Positions 20,833-30,465 of a stretch of 64,000 nt of DNA are shown here, piece after piece. Both the position numbers and the translations under genes were made by a program. Source of the stretch: Comamonadaceae bacterium (lineage in GTDB: Bacteria; Pseudomonadota; Gammaproteobacteria; Burkholderiales; Burkholderiaceae_C). The notes beneath the pieces are model-generated. The model was not told the DNA's origin, searched no databases, and was given only the letters and a program-made list of their open reading frames with translations. Position 1 is the stretch's first letter. Every line of letters starts with the position of its first letter. The stretch spans positions 36,885 through 100,884 of the forward strand of contig JAAFIW010000015.1 in assembly GCA_013297875.1 (NCBI GenBank). The letters are read 5' to 3'.

Positions 20833-22680
20833 ATGAAATATTTGCTTGCAGTCCTGTTGGTCGTTTGGAACACACTCCTCTTGTCGCCCGCCCAGGCTCA
20901 GGTTTGTGTACCGTCCTGTAGCTTGGCGGGGGTGGTCAATGACTACTGGCCCGCAACCAGCGACGCGGCAGTTGGCGCTGCGAGCGTCACACTGGGGCCA
21001 CGCCGAGCGGGTGGAGCTGGCGCGACGATCTCGGTGGGTGACTTGTTGCTGGTCATTCAAATGCAGGATGCGACGATCAACACCGCCAATACAGCTGCTT
21101 ACGGGAGCGGAGGTGCCGGGGGCAATGGCTACCTGGCCGCGAGGCAAACTGGCTTTTACCAATATTTGAACGCAACAAACGCTGTGGGCGCAGGCGGTGG
21201 CCCACTGACTTTCTCGCCCCCGCTGATCAATGCTTACAACGCGACTGTGACCGGCCCAGGCGCGCCAACTTACCAAGTCATTCGTGTACCGAACTGCGAG
21301 GCAGGAACGTTGACCGCGACCGTGACCGGACTGCCCTGGAGCAGCTCAACGGGCGGTGTGGTGGCGCTGCGTGCTGCAGATCTGAACATGAATGGTCAAA
21401 CCATCAACGCAGACAATTTGGGCTTCAGAGGGGGTGCATCAGAAGCACACAACAACCCGGTCAATACCGACAACTGGGCTTCTAACTTGGTTTCAGACCA
21501 ATTCAAAGGTGAGGGAATTGCGGGCACGCCTCAGTACTTGGTCGACTTGACAACCGCCGCGCTTGGGGTGGAGATTACGGCCACCGTAGCGGCATTTCCT
21601 GGCGGTAACCGGGCGCGGGGTGCACCGGGCAATGCGGGTGGAGGCGGCGAGGGCGATTCAGGTTCCGGCGGCGGTGGCAACGGTGGCCCCGGCGGCGTGG
21701 GTGGGGTCTGGGATGCCGGTATCGGCGCAAATGGTGGTGGTCGTGGTGGGGCGGTTTTTGCTGAACGGGCCTTTACACGCTTGGTGATGGGCGGCGGCGG
21801 TGGTGGCGGCGGCGCTGGCCCAAGGCAGGAGGCCAATGCGATCAACGTGTTCAACGAAGCCAATCCGCCCGCCGGCAATGGAACAAATGCATTCAGTCGG
21901 GGTGGGGCCGGTGGTGGCATCGTGATTCTGAACACCATCAATCGCACGGGTGGTTTGACGATCAACGCCAGTGGCCAAAGTTCTACGGGCACATTTGGTG
22001 TTCAACCTACCCCTATCGCGCCAGATATCAACCTCCAGGTCAGTGGTGGAGGCGGTGCCGGAGGCTCGGTGGTTTTGTATGGGGCTGGTGGAACCATCAA
22101 TGTGAACGCTATTGGTGGAGCGGGTGGTGTCGGAAACCGGGTGGGGCACTTTGGCCAGGGCGGCGGCGGTGGTGGTGGGGTGGTGTTTGCGCAAAGTGCT
22201 GCGGGCGTCACAGCGGTCACCACCGGCGGTGTTGCAGGTTGCACCCGTTCCGGTGGCCTTGATAGTCAAGCAGCTGCGTGCAGTGCAGCAGATGCGTTTA
22301 GCAGCACGGCGGGTGGACCAGGGCCTGCACTACTGACTTTTGCGGGCCCCGCTCCTGGTAATCCGCGGTGCAGTGCCAATGTGTCGATCAACAAAAGTAA
22401 CGCCGTTGGCACATTGCTGACGGGGCAGACCACCAGCTACACCGTGACGGTGGCTAACTTCGGGCCCAATGCTGCAAACAACAGCTTGTTGCAGGATCTG
22501 CCATCCACTGGTTTGAACTGCACGGCGGTGTCTTGCACCGCATCGACTCCCAGCGGTCTTTGCCCGTTGAGTGCCCCTATTTCCAGCCTGCTGGGCTCCG
22601 GCGTAACCCTAACCAGCTTGCCCGCTAACAGCACCCTGCTTTTCTCCGTGACCTGCGGTGTGACGGCCACAGGGCAATGA
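20833..22680 (+). CDS. Secreted glycine-rich protein with C-terminal DUF11 repeat
   Basis: A 615-residue exported protein. The signal peptide is MKYLLAVLLVVWNTLLLSPAQAQ with cleavage after AQA. The middle (~residues 260-470) is very Gly-rich with GGGG runs, as in the glycine-rich beta-solenoid-like surface proteins. The last ~100 residues (NVSINKSNAVGTLLTGQTTS, YTVTVANFGPNAANN, LQDLPSTGLNCTAVSCT) are a DUF11/adhesin-type Ig-like repeat. The function is likely cell-surface or matrix related; no enzymatic motif is seen. The stop overlaps the next start (ATGA), so the two are co-translated. Confidence 0.65.
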   Translation: MKYLLAVLLVVWNTLLLSPAQAQVCVPSCSLAGVVNDYWPATSDAAVGAASVTLGPRRAGGAGATISVGDLLLVIQMQDATINTANTAAYGSGGAGGNGYLAARQTGFYQYLNATNAVGAGGGPLTFSPPLINAYNATVTGPGAPTYQVIRVPNCEAGTLTATVTGLPWSSSTGGVVALRAADLNMNGQTINADNLGFRGGASEAHNNPVNTDNWASNLVSDQFKGEGIAGTPQYLVDLTTAALGVEITATVAAFPGGNRARGAPGNAGGGGEGDSGSGGGGNGGPGGVGGVWDAGIGANGGGRGGAVFAERAFTRLVMGGGGGGGGAGPRQEANAINVFNEANPPAGNGTNAFSRGGAGGGIVILNTINRTGGLTINASGQSSTGTFGVQPTPIAPDINLQVSGGGGAGGSVVLYGAGGTINVNAIGGAGGVGNRVGHFGQGGGGGGGVVFAQSAAGVTAVTTGGVAGCTRSGGLDSQAAACSAADAFSSTAGGPGPALLTFAGPAPGNPRCSANVSINKSNAVGTLLTGQTTSYTVTVANFGPNAANNSLLQDLPSTGLNCTAVSCTASTPSGLCPLSAPISSLLGSGVTLTSLPANSTLLFSVTCGVTATGQ

Positions 22681-23195
22681 CCGCCGATGCGGCCTTCCGG
22701 GTGGACCGCCGCAAATGGCTCCAACGGGCGGTTCTGGGGGCGGCTTGCCCGGTGTGGGCCAGTGCGCAGACTGTCAGCCCGCCAACGCCGCGCCAATTGC
22801 TTGCTGACTACATTGAAACCGTTCGAGCACCCTTGTTTTCCGAGTGGATGCCTAACTTGCCGCAGTGCCAGTTGTTTTATGGCGTGTTCAAGCAATCTCA
22901 ATTGAGTGCTGAACTGGACGGCATGGCCACTCTGACGGCGTTCATCCCGGTCGACAGTGCATGGCCAAAAGAGCTGGACTTGTCGACACTGAATGAGCAA
23001 ACCGCCCGTCAGTTGGTGCTGCGTCATGTGATGGATGTGCGCTGGAATGCTGTGGCCCAGCCCATCCGGAGCTTCACCACGCGCGGCGGTGTGAGCATCA
23101 GCGTAGAGGTTGCGCAAATCAACAACCATGCTTTCGAGCTGCAAGGCTTGCGTGCTCGCAATGGTTTTTTGCACCTGTTCAGAGGTGTGCTGTAG
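22677..23195 (+). CDS. Fasciclin (FAS1)-domain exported protein
   Basis: A 172-residue protein with a twin-arginine-like leader (DRRKWLQRAVLGAACPVWASAQ) and one FAS1-like domain: TLTAFIPVDSAWPKELDLSTLNEQTARQLVLRHV, then the GGVSISVEV and NGFLHLFRGVL strands corresponding to the NGVIHVIDxVL end of FAS1. Such domains mediate adhesion or protein-protein contact outside the cell. It overlaps the glycine-rich protein gene by 4 bp and likely works with it. It ends 3 bp from the convergent rnfB stop. Confidence 0.65.
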   Translation: MTADAAFRVDRRKWLQRAVLGAACPVWASAQTVSPPTPRQLLADYIETVRAPLFSEWMPNLPQCQLFYGVFKQSQLSAELDGMATLTAFIPVDSAWPKELDLSTLNEQTARQLVLRHVMDVRWNAVAQPIRSFTTRGGVSISVEVAQINNHAFELQGLRARNGFLHLFRGVL

Positions 23196-23198
23196 CCG

Positions 23199-23765
23199 TC
23201 AGGTGGGCCTTTTTAGCCCCTGAGCCAGCTTTTCAAGCCTTTTCTCACTCTCTCCCAGTGATTTATTGATTCGATCGCTATGAAATGTGTAGCGATTCAA
23301 AGCGATTTCAGCTTGGTCGGCTGACCACGCCGCCCAACCGGTTTGCTCGCCCGTCACATTCTCCAGGCTGATGCAGTCTACCGGGCAGACCGGAATGCAC
23401 AGCTCGCAGCCTGTGCAATGCGCCTCCATCACCGTGTGCATGAGTTTGTTGCTGCCCAGGATGGCATCGGTGGGGCACACCGGCAGGCACAGGGTGCAGC
23501 CAATGCACCAAGTCTCATCAATCACTGCCACCTGGCGTGGGCCTTCTGTGCCGTGGATTTCGTTCAAGGGCAGGGAAGGTTGACCCGTGATCGCGGCCAG
23601 TCTGGCCACCCCTTCTGCACCGCCCGGCGGGCACTGGTTAATGCCCGCCTCGCCCTGCGCAATGGACTGCGCATAGGCCAGGCAATCGGGGTAGCCGCAG
23701 CGCGTGCACTGGGTTTGGGGCAGGGCGGCGTGGATGCGTGCAGAGTAGTTTTGAATATTTGTCAA
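23199..23765 (-). CDS. rnfB: RnfB-like ferredoxin-type iron-sulfur protein
   Basis: A 188-residue electron carrier. The N-terminal part has the RnfB-type cluster site CTRCGYPDC with later CPPGG; two ferredoxin motifs follow, CIGCTLCLPVCP and CTGCELCIPVCP, giving three predicted [4Fe-4S] sites. The usual N-terminal membrane helix is absent, which is common for the lone RnfB of Comamonadaceae, and no other rnf genes are adjacent. The partner is unknown. The reading starts at ATG 23765. Confidence 0.85.
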   Translation of the reverse strand: MTNIQNYSARIHAALPQTQCTRCGYPDCLAYAQSIAQGEAGINQCPPGGAEGVARLAAITGQPSLPLNEIHGTEGPRQVAVIDETWCIGCTLCLPVCPTDAILGSNKLMHTVMEAHCTGCELCIPVCPVDCISLENVTGEQTGWAAWSADQAEIALNRYTFHSDRINKSLGESEKRLEKLAQGLKRPT

Positions 23766-23785
23766 TTCAGATAGAAAAACAAGCG

Positions 23786-24820
23786 CTACAACTCTGAAAA
23801 TCGAACCACGTCGTTTACAAGTACCGTTTGAGTGCTATCAATAATTCCATCGGAGTTGTTATCTACTTCAACGCGAATTTGACCGGGAAGGGCGATTGTG
23901 AGCGTGATACGTGCCCCAGCCACGGTAAGCAACATAGTTCCAGCTGAATATTGCCCTGTATTACTAATTACGAATGGATTGGATTGTTGATTTGCGGTCA
24001 CTGTCAATTCTCCAAGCGGAGCTAGCCTAGTGACGAATACCACGTCGCGGAAGCTGTAGTTTATCGATGCAGCCGTTGCAATTGAGGCTACCGAAGGGCT
24101 AGATCGCACTTCACCAGATCGGACGGAGACTGTATTGCCCGTGACTGGATTTCGAATAGTCAAGTTATCGAAACGCGACGTATTAGCTGAATTTCCGTCG
24201 CTGATTTGAACTCCACCGTCCCAGGTAATTCTGCTACTTGCGCTATCCGTTCCAGTAAAGTTCGAGAATGTCAGTGCTGCGTTATACGACCAAGCGCTGG
24301 TACTCGAATAAGGGGTTTCAAACAGACTCCCCACCCTTGCCGATACCATGCCGTTAGCCGAGTTGAAGCCGGATGAGGTTAGATTGGGTAGGCGGCAGGC
24401 ACTGGCTGTCATGGATGAAGTATCACCGCTCGACAAACGGGAATTGTTGTCGGCATCAATTCGAGAATAGGTCAAAGTGCCACCAGCAGAGCAAGCAACC
24501 GAGCCAGTCGTTGCCGTGGATTGAAACGCAGTTTTAGTCAGCAATTGCGAATAAATAGAACCACCTAGGCCCGCTGCGAAAATCTGTATTGCCCTTCCAC
24601 CCAATATCTGTGCTTGGACATCAGTGAAGCTCAACCTAACTGCATCTGGGGGAGTTGTGGTTGCAGTGGTGGACGTAGGGGTAGGGATCGCTGGAGTTGC
24701 AGCCGAGGAGGTGGCGGCAGGCGCGCTGTCGCTACCTCCTCCGCCACAAGCGCTCAGGCAGGCTGCAAACACAGCGGTCAAAAAGCCCGCGCGAGTGCTA
24801 CGGATCGATAGGGTTTGCAT
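23786..24820 (-). CDS. Hypothetical lipoprotein
   Basis: A 344-residue protein with a type II signal peptide; lipobox LSAC at residues ~22-26 followed by GGGGSDS. A Thr/Pro/Ala-rich spacer (~30-60) leads to a Ser/Thr/Asn-rich domain with alternating hydrophobic strands and three Cys. No family recognised. Base composition is visibly less GC-rich than the flanking rnfB and phaZ genes, so it may be acquired. The RBS AAGGAG lies just upstream of ATG 24820. Confidence 0.6.
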   Translation of the reverse strand: MQTLSIRSTRAGFLTAVFAACLSACGGGGSDSAPAATSSAATPAIPTPTSTTATTTPPDAVRLSFTDVQAQILGGRAIQIFAAGLGGSIYSQLLTKTAFQSTATTGSVACSAGGTLTYSRIDADNNSRLSSGDTSSMTASACRLPNLTSSGFNSANGMVSARVGSLFETPYSSTSAWSYNAALTFSNFTGTDSASSRITWDGGVQISDGNSANTSRFDNLTIRNPVTGNTVSVRSGEVRSSPSVASIATAASINYSFRDVVFVTRLAPLGELTVTANQQSNPFVISNTGQYSAGTMLLTVAGARITLTIALPGQIRVEVDNNSDGIIDSTQTVLVNDVVRFSEL

Positions 24821-24848
24821 AAAAAAATCTCCTTGAATTTGAATGAGC

Positions 24849-26297
24849 TTATGAACGTGAGCGACCTGCTTTTGCTACCAATGGTGTAGCGCCCAGAGCA
24901 GTTTTTACGGGGGCTTTGGCCGGTTTAGTGGCATTCCTTGCGGCTGAAGCGGTTTTGCGCGATGCAGGGTTCGGTGTCGTCGGTGTGTCAGTGTCTGTGG
25001 AGGCATCGACCGGGGTTTGCTTGGTAGTTTCGTGACCATCATGCTGCGCAATAAACGCCTGTACCGCCGGAGCCACGATTTCGCGCCAGCGCCTGCCGCT
25101 GAAGATGCCGTAATGCCCCGCACCCTTGGCTTCCAAATGCTGGTGTTGGCTGGCAGGCACACCGCTGCACAGGTCGTGCGCGGCTTCGGTCTGTCCACTG
25201 CCGGAGATGTCGTCCAGCTCGCCCTCAACGGTGAACACTGCCGTGGTTCTGATGTCTTGTGGCACGACGCGCTCAGCTTTACCTTGGGGGTTTTTGACTT
25301 CCCAGGTGCCGTTGACCAGGGCGAATTCCTGGAACACGACTTTGATGGTGTCCAGGTAGTAGCCGGCATCCATGTCCAGCACGGCGTTGTATTCGTCGTA
25401 GAACTTGCGATGCGTCTCGGCACCGGTATCGTCGCCCTTGAGTAGGTCCTTGAAGTAGTCGTAATGGCTTTTGGCGTGGTGCTCGGGGTTCATGGCCACA
25501 AAACCGGTGTGCTGCAAAAAGCCAGGGTAGACGCGGCGGCCTGCGCCTGGGAAGCTGGGGGGCACGCGAAAAATCACGTTGTTTTCAAACCAGCTGTAGC
25601 TTTTGTTCATGGCCAGGTTGTTGACTGCCGTGGGCGATTTGCGCGCGTCAATCGGCCCGCCCATCATGGTCATTGAAAGCGGCGTGGTCTCGCCACGGCT
25701 GGCCATCAGCGATACGGCGGCCAGCACGGGCACCGTAGGCTGACAGACGCTGATCACGTGGCAGTTGCCGTATCTGCCTTGCAGGTGGCGAATGAATTCC
25801 TGCACGTAGTTCACATAGTCGTCCAGGTGAAAGGTGCCTTCAGACAGCGGCACCATACGGGCGTTTTTCCAGTCAGTGATGTAGACCTTGTGGCCTTGCA
25901 GCATGCTTTTGACGGTGTCGCGCAGCAAGGTGGCGTAGTGGCCAGACAGCGGGGCGACGATCAGCACGGCTGGTTGTGCCTGCATGTCGGTCAGCGTAGC
26001 GGAGTCGTCGGTGAAGCGCTTGAAGCGACGCAGCTCACAAAACGGCAGATCAATTTCGATGGCTTCGTGAATCACCACCTCGGTCTTGCCGACACTGACT
26101 GTTTTGATGTCGAAGATGGGCTTTTCGTAGTCCTTGCCCAGCCGGTACATCAGGTCGTAGCCCGCCGACAGGCGTTGGGCAAACGGCGTCTGGCCAAAAG
26201 GCGACAGCGGGTTGCTGTACAGCTTGGCGGCAGCCTGCGCAAAGTCAGTAAATGGCTCCATCAACGCGCGCTGGGTTTCGTAAATCTGATACAGCAT
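24849..26297 (-). CDS. phaZ: Intracellular polyhydroxyalkanoate depolymerase (PhaZ)
   Basis: A 482-residue enzyme that degrades the cell's own PHB granules. It has the PhaZ1-type N-terminus MLYQIYETQRALMEP and the nucleophile site HVISVCQPTVPVL, where Cys replaces Ser as in the Ralstonia PhaZ1 type. Catalytic D and H regions lie near TVEGELDDISGSGQT and GAGHYGIFSG. ATG 26297 has AAAGG upstream; a longer in-frame start is unlikely. The last ~60 residues form an unusual Ala/Thr/Lys/Pro-rich, basic tail. Confidence 0.9.
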   Translation of the reverse strand: MLYQIYETQRALMEPFTDFAQAAAKLYSNPLSPFGQTPFAQRLSAGYDLMYRLGKDYEKPIFDIKTVSVGKTEVVIHEAIEIDLPFCELRRFKRFTDDSATLTDMQAQPAVLIVAPLSGHYATLLRDTVKSMLQGHKVYITDWKNARMVPLSEGTFHLDDYVNYVQEFIRHLQGRYGNCHVISVCQPTVPVLAAVSLMASRGETTPLSMTMMGGPIDARKSPTAVNNLAMNKSYSWFENNVIFRVPPSFPGAGRRVYPGFLQHTGFVAMNPEHHAKSHYDYFKDLLKGDDTGAETHRKFYDEYNAVLDMDAGYYLDTIKVVFQEFALVNGTWEVKNPQGKAERVVPQDIRTTAVFTVEGELDDISGSGQTEAAHDLCSGVPASQHQHLEAKGAGHYGIFSGRRWREIVAPAVQAFIAQHDGHETTKQTPVDASTDTDTPTTPNPASRKTASAARNATKPAKAPVKTALGATPLVAKAGRSRS

Positions 26298-26440
26298 GGT
26301 GTGAACCTTTGGTGAGCAAGTGAAAATGGTGCAGCGCAATATATCAGTTGAACGGCGCTGTCATCAAGCTAAGGGGCCACAGCAAGGGAAACTACCCGTA
26401 CAGCAGCCAGAAACTCAATTTATTGGCCGAATTGCCCTGT

Positions 26441-26484
26441 AGCCCATGTATTCATTGCTCGAGCAGCTATATTATTTATAGCGT
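26441..26484 (+). repeat. Interspersed repeat, copy overlapping the hemL stop
   Basis: AGCCCATGTATTCATTGCTC, GAGCAGCTAT and TTTATAGC match the consensus. The last hemL codons (R-Y-K-stop on the minus strand) lie inside this repeat, so it defines the C-terminus of HemL. Confidence 0.8.
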
Positions 26485-27803
26485 CTGGCGATCTCCTGGA
26501 ACACGACGCCTGCCGCATCCAGGGTGTCGTCAATGTCTTGCTGGCTGTGTGCGGCGCTGACAAAACCTGCTTCGTACAAGGCCGGCGCAATGTAGATGCC
26601 GCGATCCAGCAGGCCGTGAAAGAGTTGGTTGAAACGCGCGCCATCGGTGGCCATGACCTGGGGGTAGTTGTGTGGCAGCGAATCGAGCAGAAAAAAACCA
26701 AACATGCCGCCTTCGCTGTCGCCACAGAAAGGCACCCCGGCTTGCTGTGCAGCCATACACAAGCCGGCCACCAACGATTGTGTGCGCTGGCCCAGCGCTT
26801 CGAAAAATCCAGGCTGGCGGATCACTTGCAGCGTGGCCAGGCCGCAGGCCGTGGCCACCGGGTTGCCACTCAAGGTACCTGCCTGGTACACCGGCCCCAG
26901 CGGTGCCAATTGCTCCATCACCGCCCGTTTGGCACCAAACGCGGCCAGCGGCATGCCGCCGCCAATGACCTTGCCCATCACCGTCATGTCGGGCTCAAAG
27001 CCAGGAATCAGCTGGGCATACAGGCTTTGCGCGCCGCCCAGCGCTACCCGAAAACCCGTCATCACTTCATCAAACGCCAACAGCGCGCCATGGTGTGTGC
27101 ACAACTCGCGGCAGCGCTGCATGAATGGCACGCTGGCGCGCACAAAATTCATGTTGCCGCAGATCGGCTCAATCATCAGGCAAGCAATGTCGCGCCCATG
27201 CGTGGCGAAGGCTTCTTCCAGCTGGGCCACGTTGTTGTACTCCAGCACGAGCGTGTGCTGTACCACTTCGGGTGGCACGCCGGCGCTGGTGGGGTTGCCG
27301 AATGTGGCCAGACCCGAGCCCGCCTTGACCAACAAAGCGTCGGCATGGCCGTGGTAGCAGCCCTCAAACTTGATAAGCTTTTTGCGCCCGGTGGCACCAC
27401 GGGCCAGGCGAATGGCACTCATCGCCGCTTCAGTGCCCGAGCTGACCAGGCGAACCATGTCGATGGACGGCACCAGCTCGATCAATACCTCGGCCAGCTC
27501 AACCTCCCGCTCTGTCGGCGCGCCGTAAGAAAACCCCTCTTGCGCGGCCTGCTGTACAGCCTGCAGCACCGCCGGGTGGCCGTGGCCCAGGATCATCGGG
27601 CCCCAGGAGCCGATGTAGTCGATGTAGCGCTGGCCGTTGGCGTCCCAAAAGTAAGCGCCCTGCGCACGCTGCACAAAGCGCGGTGTGCCCCCCACCGCCT
27701 TGAAGGCCCGCACGGGGGAGTTCACCCCGCCGGGGATCAGGCGGCGCGCCCGTTCGAACAGCGCCAGGTTGCGGTCAACGGGAAGCTCAGTGTTTGGTGT
27801 CAT
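26472..27803 (-). CDS. hemL: Glutamate-1-semialdehyde 2,1-aminomutase
   Basis: A 443-residue PLP enzyme that makes 5-aminolevulinate for haem and cobalamin. Motifs: [52 protein letters not shown], and the PLP lysine in [20 protein letters not shown] 27803 gives the family length and overlaps the 3' end of thiD by 17 bp. The last codons are supplied by an interspersed repeat. Confidence 0.95.
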   Translation of the reverse strand: MTPNTELPVDRNLALFERARRLIPGGVNSPVRAFKAVGGTPRFVQRAQGAYFWDANGQRYIDYIGSWGPMILGHGHPAVLQAVQQAAQEGFSYGAPTEREVELAEVLIELVPSIDMVRLVSSGTEAAMSAIRLARGATGRKKLIKFEGCYHGHADALLVKAGSGLATFGNPTSAGVPPEVVQHTLVLEYNNVAQLEEAFATHGRDIACLMIEPICGNMNFVRASVPFMQRCRELCTHHGALLAFDEVMTGFRVALGGAQSLYAQLIPGFEPDMTVMGKVIGGGMPLAAFGAKRAVMEQLAPLGPVYQAGTLSGNPVATACGLATLQVIRQPGFFEALGQRTQSLVAGLCMAAQQAGVPFCGDSEGGMFGFFLLDSLPHNYPQVMATDGARFNQLFHGLLDRGIYIAPALYEAGFVSAAHSQQDIDDTLDAAGVVFQEIARRYK

Positions 27804-28764
27804 GGGGTGGAAGATCAAAACCGGTAAAAGTAGAAATAGGGCCTTGGCGTGCGTCGTCGTCGGTGGTGTCGCCATCCGATGCCTGAGCCCAAAACAGGCG
27901 GTCTGGCACCACGTGCCCCATGCCGGGGCGAAAACCGCCATCCAGGCAGCGATCCAGGTAGCTCAAGGCTTCATTGGCCGCTTCCGCCAGGTCGCTGCCG
28001 CTAGCAATCAGGGCGGCCAAGGCGGCAGACAGGGTGTCTCCAGCGCCAGTGAAGGTCGCCTCAAAGCGTTCGTACTTTTCGCTGTACAGAACTGTTTCAG
28101 GCGTCGCCAGAACATTGTCAATGAATTGCTCGGGCAGCGGTATACCGGTCACAAAGGTGTAGGCCACGCCATGGTCGGACGCAGCCTTGGCCAGATCACG
28201 CGCAGACGGGCTGCGACTTGCATCCCAGTCTGGTAACAGCCAGCGCCACAAGGTGCTGTGGTTTCCTACCAACACCGTGGTTTGCGGCAGCAGCAGCTCA
28301 GAAAAGGCATCCAGATACAACTCAATCTGGTTTTCGTCCCACCACGAAAGATTAGGCATGTAGGCAATCAAGGGTACATCCGAATAGTCAGACGCCACTT
28401 GTGCCGCTTCGCTGATGTTCTCCGGGCTGCCCACAAAACCGACCTTAATCACTTGCACCGGTACGTCTTCCAGAATGGCCCTGGCCTGTTCGGCCACGGC
28501 CTCCTCGTCCAGGGCGAAATGGTCAAATATCTCGGCTGTGTCACGGGCATATGCGCCGGTGACCACGGGCAAAGCGTGCGCGCCAACAGAGGCGATGGCC
28601 GCGATGTCTGCGGCCAGTCCACCCGCCCCGCTGGGGTCATTGGCGTTAAATACCAACACGCAAGCGGGGCTTTCCGCGTCCTCGTCGGATGGAGTGGCCA
28701 GATCTTCGGTGGGCTCCGAGGGATCGTGAGGTGTTGTGTCGGCGCGGCGTGGAGGCTGGGTCAT
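27787..28764 (-). CDS. thiD: Hydroxymethylpyrimidine/phosphomethylpyrimidine kinase
   Basis: A 325-residue ribokinase-fold kinase of thiamin synthesis. Visible are [16 protein letters not shown] (substrate region), [11 protein letters not shown] and the catalytic anion hole [16 protein letters not shown]. It is longer than E. coli ThiD, with an extra acidic N-terminal ~35 residues and a C-terminal tail of ~50. It is co-transcribed with hemL through a 17-bp overlap and divergent from the rubredoxin gene. Confidence 0.85.
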   Translation of the reverse strand: MTQPPRRADTTPHDPSEPTEDLATPSDEDAESPACVLVFNANDPSGAGGLAADIAAIASVGAHALPVVTGAYARDTAEIFDHFALDEEAVAEQARAILEDVPVQVIKVGFVGSPENISEAAQVASDYSDVPLIAYMPNLSWWDENQIELYLDAFSELLLPQTTVLVGNHSTLWRWLLPDWDASRSPSARDLAKAASDHGVAYTFVTGIPLPEQFIDNVLATPETVLYSEKYERFEATFTGAGDTLSAALAALIASGSDLAEAANEALSYLDRCLDGGFRPGMGHVVPDRLFWAQASDGDTTDDDARQGPISTFTGFDLPPHDTKH

Positions 28765-28859
28765 GGGTGCCTTGTAGGATAGAAAGCAGGCTACATTCGC
28801 GAGTCGGACATGTGCTGTCTATACAATCGGTTGCATTCTATTGTGAGGCCCTTTAAGCT

Positions 28860-29033
28860 GTGATTGAATCAAAATCCTGGATGTGTTTGATTTGCGGATG
28901 GATCTATGACGAGGCCTCAGGGGCTGTCGACCATGGCATTGCCGCTGGTACTTCGTGGTCCGACGTTCCGATGAACTGGACTTGTCCGGAATGTGGTGCC
29001 CGTAAAGAGGATTTTGAGATGGTGCAACTATGA
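28860..29033 (+). CDS. Rubredoxin
   Basis: A 57-residue electron carrier with the two Fe-binding knuckles CLICGW and CPECGA and the family core WIYDEASG and MNWTCPECGARKEDFE. The GTG start at 28860 keeps the aromatic residue before the first Cys pair and has GAGG 11 bp upstream; an ATG at 28881 would start right at the first knuckle. It heads a run of same-strand genes with pilG 66 bp downstream. Confidence 0.9.
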   Translation: MIESKSWMCLICGWIYDEASGAVDHGIAAGTSWSDVPMNWTCPECGARKEDFEMVQL

Positions 29034-29099
29034 AGATGCGCCGCCCATGCGGCAAGCTGGTAATTCGGCAAAGATGATTCAAGCAAAGGAGCAGCTTCG

Positions 29100-29483
29100 G
29101 TGAGCACAACAGCATCAGGATTCAAAGTTTTGGTGATCGATGACAGCAACACGATCCGTCGCAGTGCCGAAATCTTTTTAAAGCAGGGTGGTCACGAGGT
29201 CATGTTGGCCGAAGATGGCTTTGACGCCCTTGCCAAAGTGAATGACTATCAACCCCATCTGATTTTTTGCGATATTTTGATGCCGCGCCTGGATGGGTAT
29301 CAAACCTGCGCCATCATCAAGCGCAACGCCAAGTTTGCTGCGGTGCCCATTGTGATGCTGTCGTCCAAAGATGGCGTTTTTGACAAAGCACGTGGTCGGA
29401 TGGTCGGCTCTGAAGACTATCTGACCAAACCTTTCACCAAAGATCAATTGTTGACGACAGTTAAGCAATATGGCGCGGCCTAA
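29100..29483 (+). CDS. pilG: PilG-type receiver protein of twitching motility
   Basis: A 127-residue CheY-like receiver. The acidic pocket is VIDDS, the phosphorylated Asp lies in LIFCDILMPRLDGYQ, followed by MLSSKDG and K in LTKPFTKDQ. In Pseudomonas, PilG promotes type IV pilus extension under ChpA. The GTG start at 29100 has AAAGGAG upstream. It is the first gene of the pil-chp chemosensory operon. Confidence 0.93.
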   Translation: MSTTASGFKVLVIDDSNTIRRSAEIFLKQGGHEVMLAEDGFDALAKVNDYQPHLIFCDILMPRLDGYQTCAIIKRNAKFAAVPIVMLSSKDGVFDKARGRMVGSEDYLTKPFTKDQLLTTVKQYGAA

Positions 29484-29512
29484 TAGAGATTAAGCAACTT
29501 AGGAGTTTTCTT

Positions 29513-29878
29513 ATGGGTATTCAAAAAGTACTTGTCGTGGACGATTCCAAAACGGAATTGATGTTCATGACTGATTTGTTGCAAAAAAACGGCTTTTCTG
29601 TCAAGACCGCCGAAAACGCAGAAGACGCGTTTCGTCGACTTGCAGAAGAAAAGCCTGATTTGATTTTGATGGACGTCGTCATGCCTGGCCAAAACGGCTT
29701 TCAGCTAACCCGTGCTATCAGCCGGGATCCATTGTATTCAGATGTCCCAATCATTATGTGCACCAGTAAAAATCAGGAAACTGATCGCGTCTGGGGCATG
29801 CGCCAGGGCGCGCGGGATTACATCACCAAGCCTGTCGAAGCCAGTGATTTAATGGCCAAGATCAAGGCCTTGGGCTAA
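29513..29878 (+). CDS. pilH: PilH-type receiver protein
   Basis: A 121-residue receiver: VVDDSKTE, phospho-Asp in LILMDVVMPGQNGFQ, CTSKNQETD and K in ITKPVEAS. The QETDRVWGMRQGARDY segment is typical of PilH. It acts opposite PilG in the Chp pathway, aiding retraction or acting as phosphate sink. 29 bp after pilG, with a TAGGAG-type RBS. Confidence 0.92.
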   Translation: MGIQKVLVVDDSKTELMFMTDLLQKNGFSVKTAENAEDAFRRLAEEKPDLILMDVVMPGQNGFQLTRAISRDPLYSDVPIIMCTSKNQETDRVWGMRQGARDYITKPVEASDLMAKIKALG

Positions 29879-29895
29879 CCAGACACCTAACCAGC

Positions 29896-30423
29896 ATGGC
29901 TAATCGCGAAGCCCTTAGAGAACTCCAAAGTCGTTTGGCAAGTCGGCTGCAAGCCGCTAAAACAGCGCCTGCATCTGTGTCGTGGCTCGCTGTTGAGGCT
30001 GCGGGCTTGAAGTATCTGTTTCCGCTTGGGCAGTCTGGTGAGATATTTCCATGGTCTGTCACCATGCCCGTTCCTTACACCCAGCGCTGGTATCTTGGCG
30101 TAGCCAACTTGCGAGGTGGTTTATTTGGTGTGGTGGATCTGGCTGGATTTGTCTCTGGCCAAACCGCGACACGCGTAGAAAGCATACGCTCAGAAGCCCG
30201 ACTCGTCGCGCTGAATGCGCTGCTGGAGGTCAATTGTGCCTTGCTGATTGACAGGCTGGCGGGTTTGCGCAACGTTGATGCTTTTGTCAGCTCGCACGAT
30301 GCCCCGCTGGGTTCACCCGATTACTTCGGTATGGGTTACACAGATGCGCAAGGTGCGTTCTGGCAGGAAATCAATTTGCAGTTATTGTCTCAACAGCCAC
30401 AGTTTTTGAGCATTAGTGCGTAA
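29896..30423 (+). CDS. pilI: PilI CheW-like coupling protein
   Basis: A 175-residue CheW-domain protein linking the PilJ receptor with the ChpA kinase. Characteristic are PVPYTQRWYLGVANLRGGLFGVVDLAGF and the C-terminal GMGYTDAQGAFWQEINLQLL. 17 bp after pilH, same operon. Confidence 0.88.
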   Translation: MANREALRELQSRLASRLQAAKTAPASVSWLAVEAAGLKYLFPLGQSGEIFPWSVTMPVPYTQRWYLGVANLRGGLFGVVDLAGFVSGQTATRVESIRSEARLVALNALLEVNCALLIDRLAGLRNVDAFVSSHDAPLGSPDYFGMGYTDAQGAFWQEINLQLLSQQPQFLSISA

Positions 30424-30465
30424 ACGCAATAAAACTTAGTACGTAGTAACCTGGAAGGCCGCATC

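Noticed and set aside
21531..21992. Pro/Ala-rich minus-strand frame opposite the glycine-rich protein
   Set aside because: Antisense of GGN codons always reads as Pro/Ala/Thr; the plus-strand gene has a signal peptide and domain support.
26538..27827. 429-codon plus-strand frame opposite hemL
   Set aside because: Lies over a strongly conserved HemL sequence and shows no recognisable motif; antisense shadow.
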